From positions 1 to 55,717 of the forward strand of contig DATKQI010000088.1 in assembly GCA_035532755.1 (NCBI GenBank): DNA of 55,717 bases, read 5' to 3'. This DNA is from DATKQI01 sp035532755. GTDB lineage: Bacteria; Pseudomonadota; Alphaproteobacteria; Acetobacterales; Acetobacteraceae. The position numbers were made by a program, and so were the translations under genes. Below are positions 1 through 8,457 of the stretch, one piece after another (position 1 is the first letter of the stretch; each line of letters opens with the position of its first letter). Under the pieces are notes generated by a model. The model ran no database searches and was not told the DNA's origin. It was given only the letters and a program-made list of their open reading frames with translations.

Positions 1-190
1 GCACCCGGAATCTGCCCGCCACCAGGACTTTCGCCCTCCAGCACGGCAGAAATCAACGAAGTCACCGCCCCACAGACCGTAGGATCACCACCAACCTCGT
101 CAAACACTCAGGATTTCTGCAAATTTCCGCAACCTGCTAAAGGCTCCTGCAACCCGAAAGGGAGAAACATGGTGCCGACGGAGGAAGCGG
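1..190. other. Left edge, no gene assigned
   Basis: No recognisable gene lies here. One plus-strand frame is open from base 1 through to 357, so the tail of an upstream gene cannot be excluded. It resembles nothing I know, and most of its second half overlaps the well-supported gene at 191. The last bases hold a good Shine-Dalgarno sequence (GGAGGA, about 180-185) for that gene. Confidence 0.4.
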
Positions 191-1411
191 ATGAAGGCAT
201 GGCTCACGCGCTGGGCAGCAGCGGCGTTGTTCTGCACGATTGTGTTTGGCTTGGTGAGCGCGCAGCCCGCGTTCGCACAGAACCCGAAACCTGTAGTCGT
301 TTCTTTCGCCTATCTCGCACTGGTGAAGAAGCAATATTATCCCGCGAGTTTTCTTGATCCACCGCCGCCGGATGATGGCATTCAAGGGGCACGCCTCGGG
401 TTGGCCGACAATCGCACTACGGGCCACTTTTTAGGCCAAGCTTATCACATGGCGGTGGCGCTGGAACCTACGGCGGGTGCCGTTCTCGCTGCATTTCACA
501 AGCTAGCGGCGGCAGGTCAGCACATCTTCGTTACCGATCTGCCTGCGGCATTGCTGCTGAAGGTCTCGGACCTGCCTGAAGCGAGAAATATGACATTTCT
601 TGACGCGACAAGCCGGAGCAACATGCTCCGCGCTCAGGGATGCCGGACCAATACGTTCCATCTTCTGCCAAGCAACGCCATGCTCGCCGATGGGCTGATG
701 CAGTATCTGGTGGTGAAGCGATGGACGCGCATCATGCTGCTTTCCGGAAAGGAGCGAAAAGATATTGCTTATGCGAATGCCATTCGTGCATCCGCGCACA
801 AATTCCACGTCCGCATCGTGGCTGACAAAACCTGGACGTTCGATCCTACTACTCAGCGGGCCGATACCGGGCATTTCCAGATCGATACGGAGGTTTCTCG
901 GATCACGCAGGGTGTACCGTCTTATGATGTTTTGGTGGTCGCGGATATCGCACGCAATTTTGGCGATTCGGTGGAGTATGCCACACGTCAGCCGCGACCG
1001 GTGGCTGGCACTGCGGGGCTACAACCCGCGGCGTGGGGCCGCGCATTCCAGGAATATGGTGGCACCCAGCTGCAATTCCGCTTCATGCGGCAAGCGAAGC
1101 GCTGGATGACGCAGAACGATTATGGCGCCTGGATGGCGGTGCGCGCAATCGGAGAGGCTGCAACCCGAACAGGATCAGGCAGTTCAAAAGTGATTTCGAA
1201 CTATCTCCATGGCAGCAAGTTCTCGCTTGCCGCTTTCAAGGGTGTCACTCTCACCTTCCGGCCATGGGATGAGCAACTGCGCCAGCCTGTACTGCTGCTC
1301 GATTCACGTTCCTTGGTATCCATCTCACCGCAACCCGGGTTTCTTCATCCTGTGTCCGAGCTCGACACACTCGGCGTCGATAAACCGGAGACAAAATGCC
1401 ATATGCACTGA
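191..1411 (+). CDS. Periplasmic ABC substrate-binding protein of the PQQ-alcohol dehydrogenase system
   Basis: The 406-residue protein starts with a signal peptide (cleavage likely after AFA, residue 29). The rest resembles the branched-chain-amino-acid-type (type I) periplasmic binding fold, as in the binding-protein family found beside PQQ-dependent alcohol dehydrogenases. The start is supported by GGAGGA five bases upstream. It overlaps the next gene by 16 bases and opens an operon with an exporter-type ABC system. This is odd, because such binding proteins normally serve importers. The ligand is unknown; an alcohol, an aldehyde, or a PQQ- or metal-related compound are all possible by context only. 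Confidence 0.8.
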   Translation: MKAWLTRWAAAALFCTIVFGLVSAQPAFAQNPKPVVVSFAYLALVKKQYYPASFLDPPPPDDGIQGARLGLADNRTTGHFLGQAYHMAVALEPTAGAVLAAFHKLAAAGQHIFVTDLPAALLLKVSDLPEARNMTFLDATSRSNMLRAQGCRTNTFHLLPSNAMLADGLMQYLVVKRWTRIMLLSGKERKDIAYANAIRASAHKFHVRIVADKTWTFDPTTQRADTGHFQIDTEVSRITQGVPSYDVLVVADIARNFGDSVEYATRQPRPVAGTAGLQPAAWGRAFQEYGGTQLQFRFMRQAKRWMTQNDYGAWMAVRAIGEAATRTGSGSSKVISNYLHGSKFSLAAFKGVTLTFRPWDEQLRQPVLLLDSRSLVSISPQPGFLHPVSELDTLGVDKPETKCHMH

Positions 1412-2382
1412 GGCGAGAGACAATTCTCGCGGCTGTCGTCGCAGCGTTGGCACTTGTGATGGCCCCTGCCGCGCGAGCGGCGAGATTGTTTTTGTCGAAT
1501 GAACTCGACAACACGATCTCTGTCGTCAGTGCGAGGACATTGAAGGTGATCAGGACGATCCCGGTGGGCGCCCGTCCGCGCGGCATCGTGCTCTCGCGGG
1601 ATGGCAAGATTCTGTTCATCTGCAATGGTGACGCCGATCATATCGAGGAATTGGATGTCAAAACCCTGAAGGAAGTCGGCGTCCTGCCAAGCGGCCCAGA
1701 CCCGGAGTTCGCCGCGGTCGGCCGCGGCGGCAAGCACTTGTACGTATCGAACGAGAATAATGCCGAGGCGGCTATCGTCGATATCGCGCAGGCACGCATT
1801 GTCAGCGAGATTCCGGTGGGAATAGAGCCGGAAGGAATGGCGGTCAGCCCCGACAACAAGATTGTCGTGAACACCTCAGAGACCACCAGCATGGCGCATT
1901 TCATCGATGTGCGGACACATAAGGTGGTTGCCAATGTGCTGGTGGGCAGCCGGCCGCGCTTCGCCGAATTCACCAAGGATGGCTCCCAGGTTTGGGTGTC
2001 TTCCGAGGTAGCCGGCACGGTGACGGTGATTGACGCGAAAACACACAAAATACTGCATGTCATCCATTTCGCCGTTCCCGGGTTGTCGGCGGATGTGATC
2101 CAGGCTGTCGGCCTGGCGCTGACCAAGGACGGGAAATATGCTTTTGTTGCATTGGGCCCCGCCAATCGGGTGGCGGTGGTCGATCAGAAGACATTCAAGG
2201 TACTCAAATACCTTCTTGTCGGACAGCGGGTATGGCACCTGTGCTTTTCAGGCGATCAGAAGTGGCTTTATACGGCGAACGGCGTGAGCAATGACATGTC
2301 TGTGATCCGGGTGAAGAGTCTGACCGTGGTGAAATCAGTACCTGTTGGTCAATCCCCATGGGGAGTTGTTTGGGCACCTTGA
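1396..2382 (+). CDS. YVTN-type beta-propeller protein, PQQ-system associated
   Basis: This 328-residue secreted protein has a signal peptide ending near ARA (residue 28). It then carries about seven repeats of roughly 42 residues with the pattern IPVG-x-x-P-x-G followed by SPDG/KDG turns and V-x-V-I-D strands, typical of YVTN propellers. The start has GGAG six bases upstream and overlaps the preceding gene. The family occurs in operons with PQQ dehydrogenases. It probably acts in the periplasm as a binding or scaffold protein. No catalytic residues can be assigned. Confidence 0.85.
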   Translation: MPYALRRETILAAVVAALALVMAPAARAARLFLSNELDNTISVVSARTLKVIRTIPVGARPRGIVLSRDGKILFICNGDADHIEELDVKTLKEVGVLPSGPDPEFAAVGRGGKHLYVSNENNAEAAIVDIAQARIVSEIPVGIEPEGMAVSPDNKIVVNTSETTSMAHFIDVRTHKVVANVLVGSRPRFAEFTKDGSQVWVSSEVAGTVTVIDAKTHKILHVIHFAVPGLSADVIQAVGLALTKDGKYAFVALGPANRVAVVDQKTFKVLKYLLVGQRVWHLCFSGDQKWLYTANGVSNDMSVIRVKSLTVVKSVPVGQSPWGVVWAP

Positions 2383-3191
2383 TGTATGCACGGGGCGCTG
2401 AAGGCGAAAGGGATGAAAATCGCCTTGAGGTGTCGATCGAGCTGAGTGCACTGACCGTGAATGGGCTGAGCCACGCCTTTGGCTCACGGGCGGCTCTGCA
2501 AGATGTCAGCTTCGTCATTCGGCCAGGGGACTTCACGGTATTGCTGGGTCCGAATGGCGCCGGCAAGACCACACTGTTCGCGTTGATCACCCGACTTTAC
2601 CACGCCCGCAGCGGCAGCATTTCAGTATTCGGCCGGGATATTCGAACAAGCCCCTCAGCCGCACTGGCACGTATGGGGGTGGTATTTCAGCAGTCCACAC
2701 TCGATCTCGACCTGACCGTGGAGCAGAACATGTTCTATCACGCTTCACTGCATGGGATGGCGCGTGCCGTGGCCGCCCGTCGCATTCAGATGGAGCTGGA
2801 GCGCATCGGGTTGCAGAGTCGTCGGCATGATCGGGTCCGGCAGTTGTCCGGCGGTCAGCGCCGGCGGGTCGAACTGGCACGGGCGCTGGTGCATGATCCC
2901 AGCCTGCTGCTGCTGGATGAGCCGACGGTGGGCCTGGATATCGACAGCCGTCACTTCCTTGTCGAGCATGTTCGAAAACTCTGTGCCGAATCCAGGTTGG
3001 CGGTGCTATGGGCGACACATCTGATCGATGAGGCGGATGAAGACTCTCAGGTCATCGTTCTTCATCAAGGTCGCGTGCGCGCAGTTGGTCAACTATCGCA
3101 AGTGTTGGCGCAAACTGGAACAACAAAGCTCAAGGCGGCATTCGACCGTCTGGTGCACGATGATCCTTTGGGTCCGGCCGATCTGCAATGA
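2382..3191 (+). CDS. ABC transporter ATP-binding protein, PQQ-alcohol dehydrogenase system
   Basis: A complete ABC ATPase with Walker A GPNGAGKTT (about residues 56-64), signature LSGGQRRR (about 155), Walker B LLLLDEP (about 175) and switch His in ATHL (about 213). I chose the ATG at 2382 because it overlaps the upstream stop as TGATG; an in-frame ATG lies at 2358 and a GTG at 2430. It overlaps the permease gene by ATGA, so the two are translationally coupled. The pairing with an ABC-2 permease makes an exporter. The substrate is unknown. Confidence 0.88.
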   Translation: MYARGAEGERDENRLEVSIELSALTVNGLSHAFGSRAALQDVSFVIRPGDFTVLLGPNGAGKTTLFALITRLYHARSGSISVFGRDIRTSPSAALARMGVVFQQSTLDLDLTVEQNMFYHASLHGMARAVAARRIQMELERIGLQSRRHDRVRQLSGGQRRRVELARALVHDPSLLLLDEPTVGLDIDSRHFLVEHVRKLCAESRLAVLWATHLIDEADEDSQVIVLHQGRVRAVGQLSQVLAQTGTTKLKAAFDRLVHDDPLGPADLQ

Positions 3192-3994
3192 CACCGATAC
3201 AATATGGCCGCTGCCTTGGTGGAATTGTGCGCAGGGAAGCGCTGCGGTGGGTGCACCAGCGGGCACGATTCATTTCTGCTCTGGTGCGGCCGATGGTTTG
3301 GCTTGCAATTTTTGCCACCGGCTTTCGCTTCGTGCTCGGCGTGTCGATCGTGCCACCTTATCAGACCTACATTCCCTACCAGATTTATATTGCACCCGGC
3401 CTGATCGCGATGATCCAGCTTTTCAACGGCATGCAAAGCTCGCTCTCGATGGTGTACGATCGCGAGATGGGCAGCATGAAGACATTGATGGTCAGCCCAT
3501 TCCCTCGCTGGTATTTGCTGCTTTCAAAGCTGTTGGCCGGTGTCTGCGTATCCGTCGTGCAAGTTTATATGTTTCTGTTGGTCGCCTGGTTTTGGGGGGT
3601 ACAGCCACCGGCATGGGGTTATCTTGCCGTGCTGCCAGCGTTGGTACTGGTCGGGCTGATGCTCGGGGCACTGGGGTTGGTCTTGTCGTCTTTCATCAAG
3701 CAGTTGGAGAATTTTGCTGGCGTGATGAATTTCGTGATTTTCCCGATGTTTTTTGCATCGTCGGCTCTCTATCCGTTATGGCATGTCAAGGACGCAAGCC
3801 TGACGTTATGGTGGGTGTGCGAGATCAATCCGTTCACTCATGCTGCCGAATTGACGCGATTTGCGTTGTATGATCAGGTGAATATTCTTTCCGCTTCTGT
3901 CGTGGTCGGTTCACTTCTGCTGTTCATGGTCATCGCCGTTTACGGGTACGATCCAGGTCGTGGATTTATTGCCCGACGTGCCAATGCGGAATAG
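3188..3994 (+). CDS. ABC-2 type permease of the PQQ-system exporter (PedC-like)
   Basis: A 268-residue inner-membrane protein with about six hydrophobic segments and the ABC-2 hallmarks: the cytoplasmic REMGSMKTLMVSP motif near residue 95 and NPFTHAAELTRFAL near the C-terminus. It starts at the ATGA overlap with the ATPase gene. Homologues sit in the ped/exa alcohol-oxidation clusters of pseudomonads, which supports a role linked to quinoprotein alcohol oxidation. What it exports has not been settled by anything visible here. Confidence 0.85.
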   Translation: MTPIQYGRCLGGIVRREALRWVHQRARFISALVRPMVWLAIFATGFRFVLGVSIVPPYQTYIPYQIYIAPGLIAMIQLFNGMQSSLSMVYDREMGSMKTLMVSPFPRWYLLLSKLLAGVCVSVVQVYMFLLVAWFWGVQPPAWGYLAVLPALVLVGLMLGALGLVLSSFIKQLENFAGVMNFVIFPMFFASSALYPLWHVKDASLTLWWVCEINPFTHAAELTRFALYDQVNILSASVVVGSLLLFMVIAVYGYDPGRGFIARRANAE

Positions 3995-4004
3995 GGGAAT
4001 GGTT

Positions 4005-4643
4005 ATGGGCCGCTCGCTATTCGCTTTTGCAACCTTGCTCGTTCTAACCTTCGGCGCGTCCGGGCATGCTGTGGCTGCAACGCCATGGCAGAACCCAAAT
4101 TGGCCATGCTTTCAGCGTTACGTCCCAACCGTTTCTCCCGCCCAATATTGGGGAGGGCCACCGCCGCCAGCGGGGGTAAATTGGCGCACAGACCCGAAGA
4201 TGGCCGCCATTGTACGTAGCGTAACTAAACCCGGTGTAGATCTGAAGGACGGGCAGGCGAGTCTGGCGGCTTTTGCCCGAAGCATTTCTCCGGACCTTCG
4301 CAAAGCGGTTTTGCCGGAGGCATTCTGGGGTATTGTCGAACGCATCAATCAACGTCGCGCCAGCCTCATGAAACGCATCATGGAGCTTGCCAAGCGGCAG
4401 CGCAGGCTCAGCAATCAGATCGCCACCATTTCGGAGAAGGTAAAGACGATTCCATCAAACGAAAAGGAATTACTGGCCAATGGCGCGAGCAACGATCCGA
4501 ATCTTCAGATCATGCAACAGCGCGCTTTCATGATTCGGGTTTTCCATGAAACACAAGCGACAATGCAATATGCTTGCCAAGCCCCAGTTGAATTGGAGGC
4601 CAAATTGGGTGCCTATGCGCGTATCCTGCAGCCGCTCCTATAA
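4005..4643 (+). CDS. Unknown secreted helical protein, last gene of the exporter operon
   Basis: The chosen start (ATG 4005) gives a clean signal peptide (cleavage near AVA, residue 24) and has GGGG about seven bases upstream; in-frame starts at 3960 and 3999 are less well placed. The mature part opens with a tryptophan/proline-rich segment containing NWPCFQRYVP and a WGGPPPP turn. It continues as a strongly charged, probably coiled-coil helix (about residues 115-170) and has a second Cys near residue 191. The two Cys could form a disulfide. I do not recognise a function. Position suggests a periplasmic partner of the exporter or of XoxF. Confidence 0.75.
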   Translation: MGRSLFAFATLLVLTFGASGHAVAATPWQNPNWPCFQRYVPTVSPAQYWGGPPPPAGVNWRTDPKMAAIVRSVTKPGVDLKDGQASLAAFARSISPDLRKAVLPEAFWGIVERINQRRASLMKRIMELAKRQRRLSNQIATISEKVKTIPSNEKELLANGASNDPNLQIMQQRAFMIRVFHETQATMQYACQAPVELEAKLGAYARILQPLL

Positions 4644-4653
4644 CGACCAGCGA

Positions 4654-5199
4654 TCAATCCGGAGGCCGCAGGGGGTGGGCCACGGAAAGCGGCATGCCGG
4701 CGGCATTCCAGCGCTCGGTTCCACCCGGATACCAGAACACGTGGCGATAACCGATGCTCGCAGCCCGCTTTGCAGCGTTCCAGCTCATCCAGCAATGCAT
4801 GTGGCAGTAGAAAACAATTGCCGCGTTTCTGTTCTTGGCTAGAATCGACAATTGGTGGCGAAACCAGGCGTTTATGCTTGGATTAAGCACTCCGCGGCCA
4901 ACATCTGGCATCCAAACGCTATGCGGGATATCGCGATGTGACTTTGGCATCCACAAAGCCCCAGTACGAAGTCCTTTCGGCCGCCGCGGAGCGGGTAATA
5001 CATCTACGAGCACCACCGTACGATCCCGCAGCATCCTTGCGAGGGTCGCGGTATGAATCACTGTGCCCCCCGGCACGGCATCAGGTGTCGGAGCGTGATA
5101 ATGATCAAGCCGATAGCCGGAAGGTGCCTTTGCCCCGGTTGCATGAGCGGCAAGCGCGCAGCCAACTACCCCCGCAACGACCAACGCATAACGGATCAT
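4654..5199 (-). CDS. PQQ-associated CXXCW-motif rhodanese-like protein
   Basis: 181 residues with an N-terminal signal peptide and a single rhodanese-like domain. The active-site region reads YCHMHCWMSWNAAKRA (Cys132, Cys136, Trp137), the diagnostic motif of the family found with PQQ-dependent catabolism genes. Two cysteines in the loop suggest a periplasmic thiol or persulfide reaction rather than classic sulfurtransfer, but this is inference. It overlaps the upstream XoxJ-like gene by ATGA and ends ten bases from the convergent exporter operon. Confidence 0.85.
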   Translation of the reverse strand: MIRYALVVAGVVGCALAAHATGAKAPSGYRLDHYHAPTPDAVPGGTVIHTATLARMLRDRTVVLVDVLPAPRRPKGLRTGALWMPKSHRDIPHSVWMPDVGRGVLNPSINAWFRHQLSILAKNRNAAIVFYCHMHCWMSWNAAKRAASIGYRHVFWYPGGTERWNAAGMPLSVAHPLRPPD

Positions 5200-6041
5200 C
5201 GAGATAACTGAACGGATGCCTTGATGGGGTGATTCTGGGCGTCCAGCAACGGCACGCCATAGCTCTCCAGGATCGCCGTGATTTCATGCCGGTTCTTCTC
5301 GATGGCAAGGTTGATGCGGTTACGCCACAACGGGTCACCAGGGCGTACGCCGATGGCAATACGATAGTCGAGCCGGGCCGTATTCGCACTGGGGGCAATG
5401 AACGTCGCTGTCAACGGCAAATGATCATGCAGGATGTCATAGCCGGCGATCGGTCCCCAGAGCAAGCCGATGTCGATCTTCCGGTTTGCGATATCCTTCA
5501 ACATCCGAAGAGAGGGATCAGCATATCGCGTATCCACAAGCAGTGCATAGGTTTGTATCTGATCAAGAAGATGGTAGCGCACCAGAAGGTCCGCAGGTGG
5601 CGTACCCGCAATGATGCCGATCCGCGCGCGTTGAAATGCAGGATCGGAGAGGGCGGCCGACTTCAGCTTAGATCCCTTCCGTCGGACAATTACATAGCCG
5701 GAGTGATAATAAGCAGCCGTAGTCGCCACCATGTCTTCACCACCGACAACGCCCATGATCACGTCACAGAAATGTTGAGAGAGTGAGTTCCGGACGAATC
5801 CTGCCGAGTTTGGAAACCAGAAATAGGTCAGCCGTCGATTCATCCCTCTCGCGATCAGCGCGGCAATCTTGTTTTCAAATCCTTGAAGTTTTCTGTTCGA
5901 GAACGGCAGGTCATTCGGGTCTGCGCAAACCCGGAACTGATGTGGCGTAATTAACTCCGGACGGACCTGCGCAAATGCCGTCGGCAAGCTGATCAGCATG
6001 AACGCGGCAATCGCAGCCGTTAGCGAAATCCTGGTCATCAT
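5196..6041 (-). CDS. xoxJ: XoxJ/MxaJ-like periplasmic binding protein
   Basis: A 281-residue periplasmic solute-binding-protein fold (type II) with a signal peptide ending at AFA (about residue 24). It carries the family's N-terminal motif RVCADPNDLPFSN followed by GFENKIAALIA. MxaJ/XoxJ proteins are encoded with methanol dehydrogenases and are thought to assist their activation or the handover to cytochrome c rather than to transport solutes. The gene overlaps its neighbours on both sides by ATGA, giving a tight cytochrome-XoxJ-CXXCW operon. The XoxJ assignment rests on family resemblance plus position. Confidence 0.85.
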   Translation of the reverse strand: MMTRISLTAAIAAFMLISLPTAFAQVRPELITPHQFRVCADPNDLPFSNRKLQGFENKIAALIARGMNRRLTYFWFPNSAGFVRNSLSQHFCDVIMGVVGGEDMVATTAAYYHSGYVIVRRKGSKLKSAALSDPAFQRARIGIIAGTPPADLLVRYHLLDQIQTYALLVDTRYADPSLRMLKDIANRKIDIGLLWGPIAGYDILHDHLPLTATFIAPSANTARLDYRIAIGVRPGDPLWRNRINLAIEKNRHEITAILESYGVPLLDAQNHPIKASVQLSR

Positions 6042-6481
6042 TTTCCGGGTATGCGCTTCGGCCGGCCTCGGCCAAGGGCACCGTCGGACCGCGCCTTCAG
6101 ATAGGCATAGATATCTTCGATATTGTTGACGACATCTGGGTTTGTGCCGAAAGCAGGCATCACGAGATCCTGGCTGTTGCTCACGTCCTGCTTGCCGTTG
6201 ATGATGATTTCCAGAACCTGATCATGCGTGAGGTTCTTGAGTGCCTGCGTCAGATCCGGTGCATATGAACTGCCGGCGCCATCTTCTCCATGGCAGCGCA
6301 TGCAGGATTCCCCGTAGCGAAGCCAACCATTGATGATGTGCCCATCACCACGGCCATTGACGACAGTGTAAGGTTTCTTGGTCGCCGTTGCAGCATGGGC
6401 CGAAGAGAACAATGCGGTGGGATATGAATGCAGGATACCGCACCCCAGAACCGAAAGCACGACGATCGGCCATTTGCGCAT
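6038..6481 (-). CDS. xoxG: Cytochrome c, electron acceptor of XoxF (XoxG/PedF-like)
   Basis: 147 residues from the ATG at 6481 (GGAG about ten bases upstream); a longer in-frame start exists at 6511. A signal peptide precedes a single c-type haem site CMRCH (Cys60, Cys63, His64) with a likely axial Met in VMPAFG (Met108). This is the class I fold used as acceptor for quinoprotein alcohol dehydrogenases. It lies just downstream of xoxF but beyond a strong terminator, so it probably has its own promoter in 6482-6573. The exact name (XoxG versus cytochrome c-550 PedF type) is uncertain. Confidence 0.85.
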   Translation of the reverse strand: MRKWPIVVLSVLGCGILHSYPTALFSSAHAATATKKPYTVVNGRGDGHIINGWLRYGESCMRCHGEDGAGSSYAPDLTQALKNLTHDQVLEIIINGKQDVSNSQDLVMPAFGTNPDVVNNIEDIYAYLKARSDGALGRGRPKRIPGK

Positions 6482-6573
6482 TATCGAATTTCTCCGTTGA
6501 GTGTTTCTCATATGCTGTGCAGATCAGCATGTGTGCACGCACTGGCTTGAGGACGCTCCGGGGCGATTTGCCG

Positions 6574-6606
6574 AAAAACCCCGGCCGCATAATCGCGCGG
6601 CCGGGG
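6574..6606 (-). terminator. Rho-independent terminator after xoxF
   Basis: Read on the minus strand, a perfect 10-bp GC stem (CCCCGGCCGC pairing with GCGGCCGGGG, 8-base loop) is followed at once by TTTTT. It begins 25 bases past the xoxF stop and precedes the cytochrome gene. Confidence 0.93.
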
Positions 6607-6630
6607 CGAACACAAGAAGCCGATGATGCT

Positions 6631-8457
6631 TTACTTGACTGCAAATACCGTCAACACGCCACCAAGTTGCGTATAGTTGGACAGCTGCCGATAGGCACCT
6701 ACGGCACCCAGCCCATCCGTCCCCTTGGTCAATCCTGCCGCAAGGCCAATCCCGGCCCAACCGCCAACACCGGACAGAACCGCGACATCCTGCACGCCAT
6801 TGTGCATATAGGTCATCACGTTGCCGATAATGCCGGACGGGGTCTTGAATTTATACAGAAGCTTCCCCGTTTTGGCATCCACAGCCTTCAGGTCGCCCTG
6901 GAGGGTTCCGTAAAACACCACGCCCCCCGCCGTGGTCAAAGCGCCGGACCAGACCGAGAACGCTTCCTTGTCTGACCACACGATCTTCCCGTGGTTGGCA
7001 TCATAGGCGATGAAGTTGCCGAGATTGTTCTCGCCCTTCGGCGGGAACATCGACAGCACCGCGCCAACGTACGGCTGTCCCGCGGTGTAGGATACCTTGA
7101 ACGGTTCGTAATCCATGCAGACATGGTTGGTCGGCACGTAGAACAGGCCGGTCTTCGGGTCGAACGAGGCGGGTTGTTCGTCCTTCGAACCTAGTGCAGC
7201 CGGGCAGATGCCCTTCGTATTGTGCTCCACGCCGTTATGTCCCGGCGCATAGGCGACGTTCAGCACAGGTCGGCCAGTCTTCATGTCGATCTTCGAGGCC
7301 CAGTTGACCGCCGGGTCGTATTTCTGCGCTTCCAGCAGTTTGCCGTTGGCGCGATTGAGCACATAGGCGAAGCCGTTGCGGTCAAAATGGACCAGTGCTT
7401 TTGTCATTTTGCCGTTCACCGGGATGTTCGCAAGGATCATCTCGTTCACGCCGTCGTAGTCCCACTGGTCGTGAGGCGTCATCTGGTAGACCCATTTCGC
7501 CATGCCCGTATCGGGGTTGCGGGCGAAAATGGTCATCGACCATTTGTTGTCGCCAGGGCGCTGCACCGGGTTCCAGGTGCTGGGATTGCCGGAGCCGTAG
7601 TAGATCAGGTTCAGCTTCGGATCATAGGAGTACCAGCCCCATGTGCCACCACCGCCGATCTTCCACTGGTCGCCCTTCCAGGTCTTGAGAGATGAATCCT
7701 TGCCGATCGGCTTGCCCATGAACGTCGTCTTCTGGGGATCGACCAGGAGTTCCTTGTCCGGCCCTTCGGAGTAGGCCTTCCAGGCCAGGGACCCGTCCTT
7801 GATATTATAGGCGGTCAAGCGGCCTTGTACGCCGAATTCGCCACCGCTGATGCCAACGATAACCTTGCCGTGCACCACCATGGGGGCAGACGTCATGGTT
7901 TCGCCAATCTTCGGGTTGCCGTTTTTCACCGACCAGTCAACCTTGCCGGTCTTCGCATCGAGCGCGACGACCGTCGCATCCGCCTGATCGAGAATGATCT
8001 TGCCGTCACCATAAGCCACGCCGCGATTCACCGTGTCGCAGCACATCACCGGGATCACGTTCGGGTCCTGGGTGGGCTGATATTTCCAGATCATGCGCCC
8101 CTGATGGTTCAAATCAAGGGCATAGACGATGTTCGGGAATGGGGTGACCAGATACATGACGTTGCCGATCACCAGCGGCGCGCCTTCATGCCCACGAAGC
8201 ACGCCCGTGGAGAACGTCCATACGGGATGAAGATCTTTCACGTTTGCCGTAGTGATCTGGTCAAGCGAACTGTAGCGGTGGTTGTCGTATGTGCCGGTGG
8301 GCATGACCCAGTTGTTGGCGTCCTTCTGCATATTCAGCAGGCTGCCCTTGGTGGAGGCCGAGCTGTTCTGCGCAGATGCCGGAACGACAGCGAGCGCAGC
8401 CGCAGCCGTGCCGAGAACCACAGACCACGCCAGTAATGACTTTCGTGCCGCCTTCAT
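6631..8457 (-). CDS. xoxF: Lanthanide-dependent PQQ methanol dehydrogenase XoxF
   Basis: 608 residues from the ATG at 8457, which has an excellent GGAGGAAAC leader and gives a signal peptide ending at ASA (residue 29). It is an eight-bladed quinoprotein propeller. The adjacent cysteines MCCD (Cys139-Cys140) form the PQQ-capping disulfide. Likely metal ligands are Glu207 in SGGEFG and Asn291 in SGNPS. The catalytic Asp333 sits in HDQWDYDGVNE, and the extra Asp335 marks the lanthanide (Xox) type, where calcium MxaF enzymes carry Ala. It oxidises methanol, possibly through to formate, in the periplasm. No mxaF or mxaI is visible in the window. Confidence 0.97.
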   Translation of the reverse strand: MKAARKSLLAWSVVLGTAAAALAVVPASAQNSSASTKGSLLNMQKDANNWVMPTGTYDNHRYSSLDQITTANVKDLHPVWTFSTGVLRGHEGAPLVIGNVMYLVTPFPNIVYALDLNHQGRMIWKYQPTQDPNVIPVMCCDTVNRGVAYGDGKIILDQADATVVALDAKTGKVDWSVKNGNPKIGETMTSAPMVVHGKVIVGISGGEFGVQGRLTAYNIKDGSLAWKAYSEGPDKELLVDPQKTTFMGKPIGKDSSLKTWKGDQWKIGGGGTWGWYSYDPKLNLIYYGSGNPSTWNPVQRPGDNKWSMTIFARNPDTGMAKWVYQMTPHDQWDYDGVNEMILANIPVNGKMTKALVHFDRNGFAYVLNRANGKLLEAQKYDPAVNWASKIDMKTGRPVLNVAYAPGHNGVEHNTKGICPAALGSKDEQPASFDPKTGLFYVPTNHVCMDYEPFKVSYTAGQPYVGAVLSMFPPKGENNLGNFIAYDANHGKIVWSDKEAFSVWSGALTTAGGVVFYGTLQGDLKAVDAKTGKLLYKFKTPSGIIGNVMTYMHNGVQDVAVLSGVGGWAGIGLAAGLTKGTDGLGAVGAYRQLSNYTQLGGVLTVFAVK

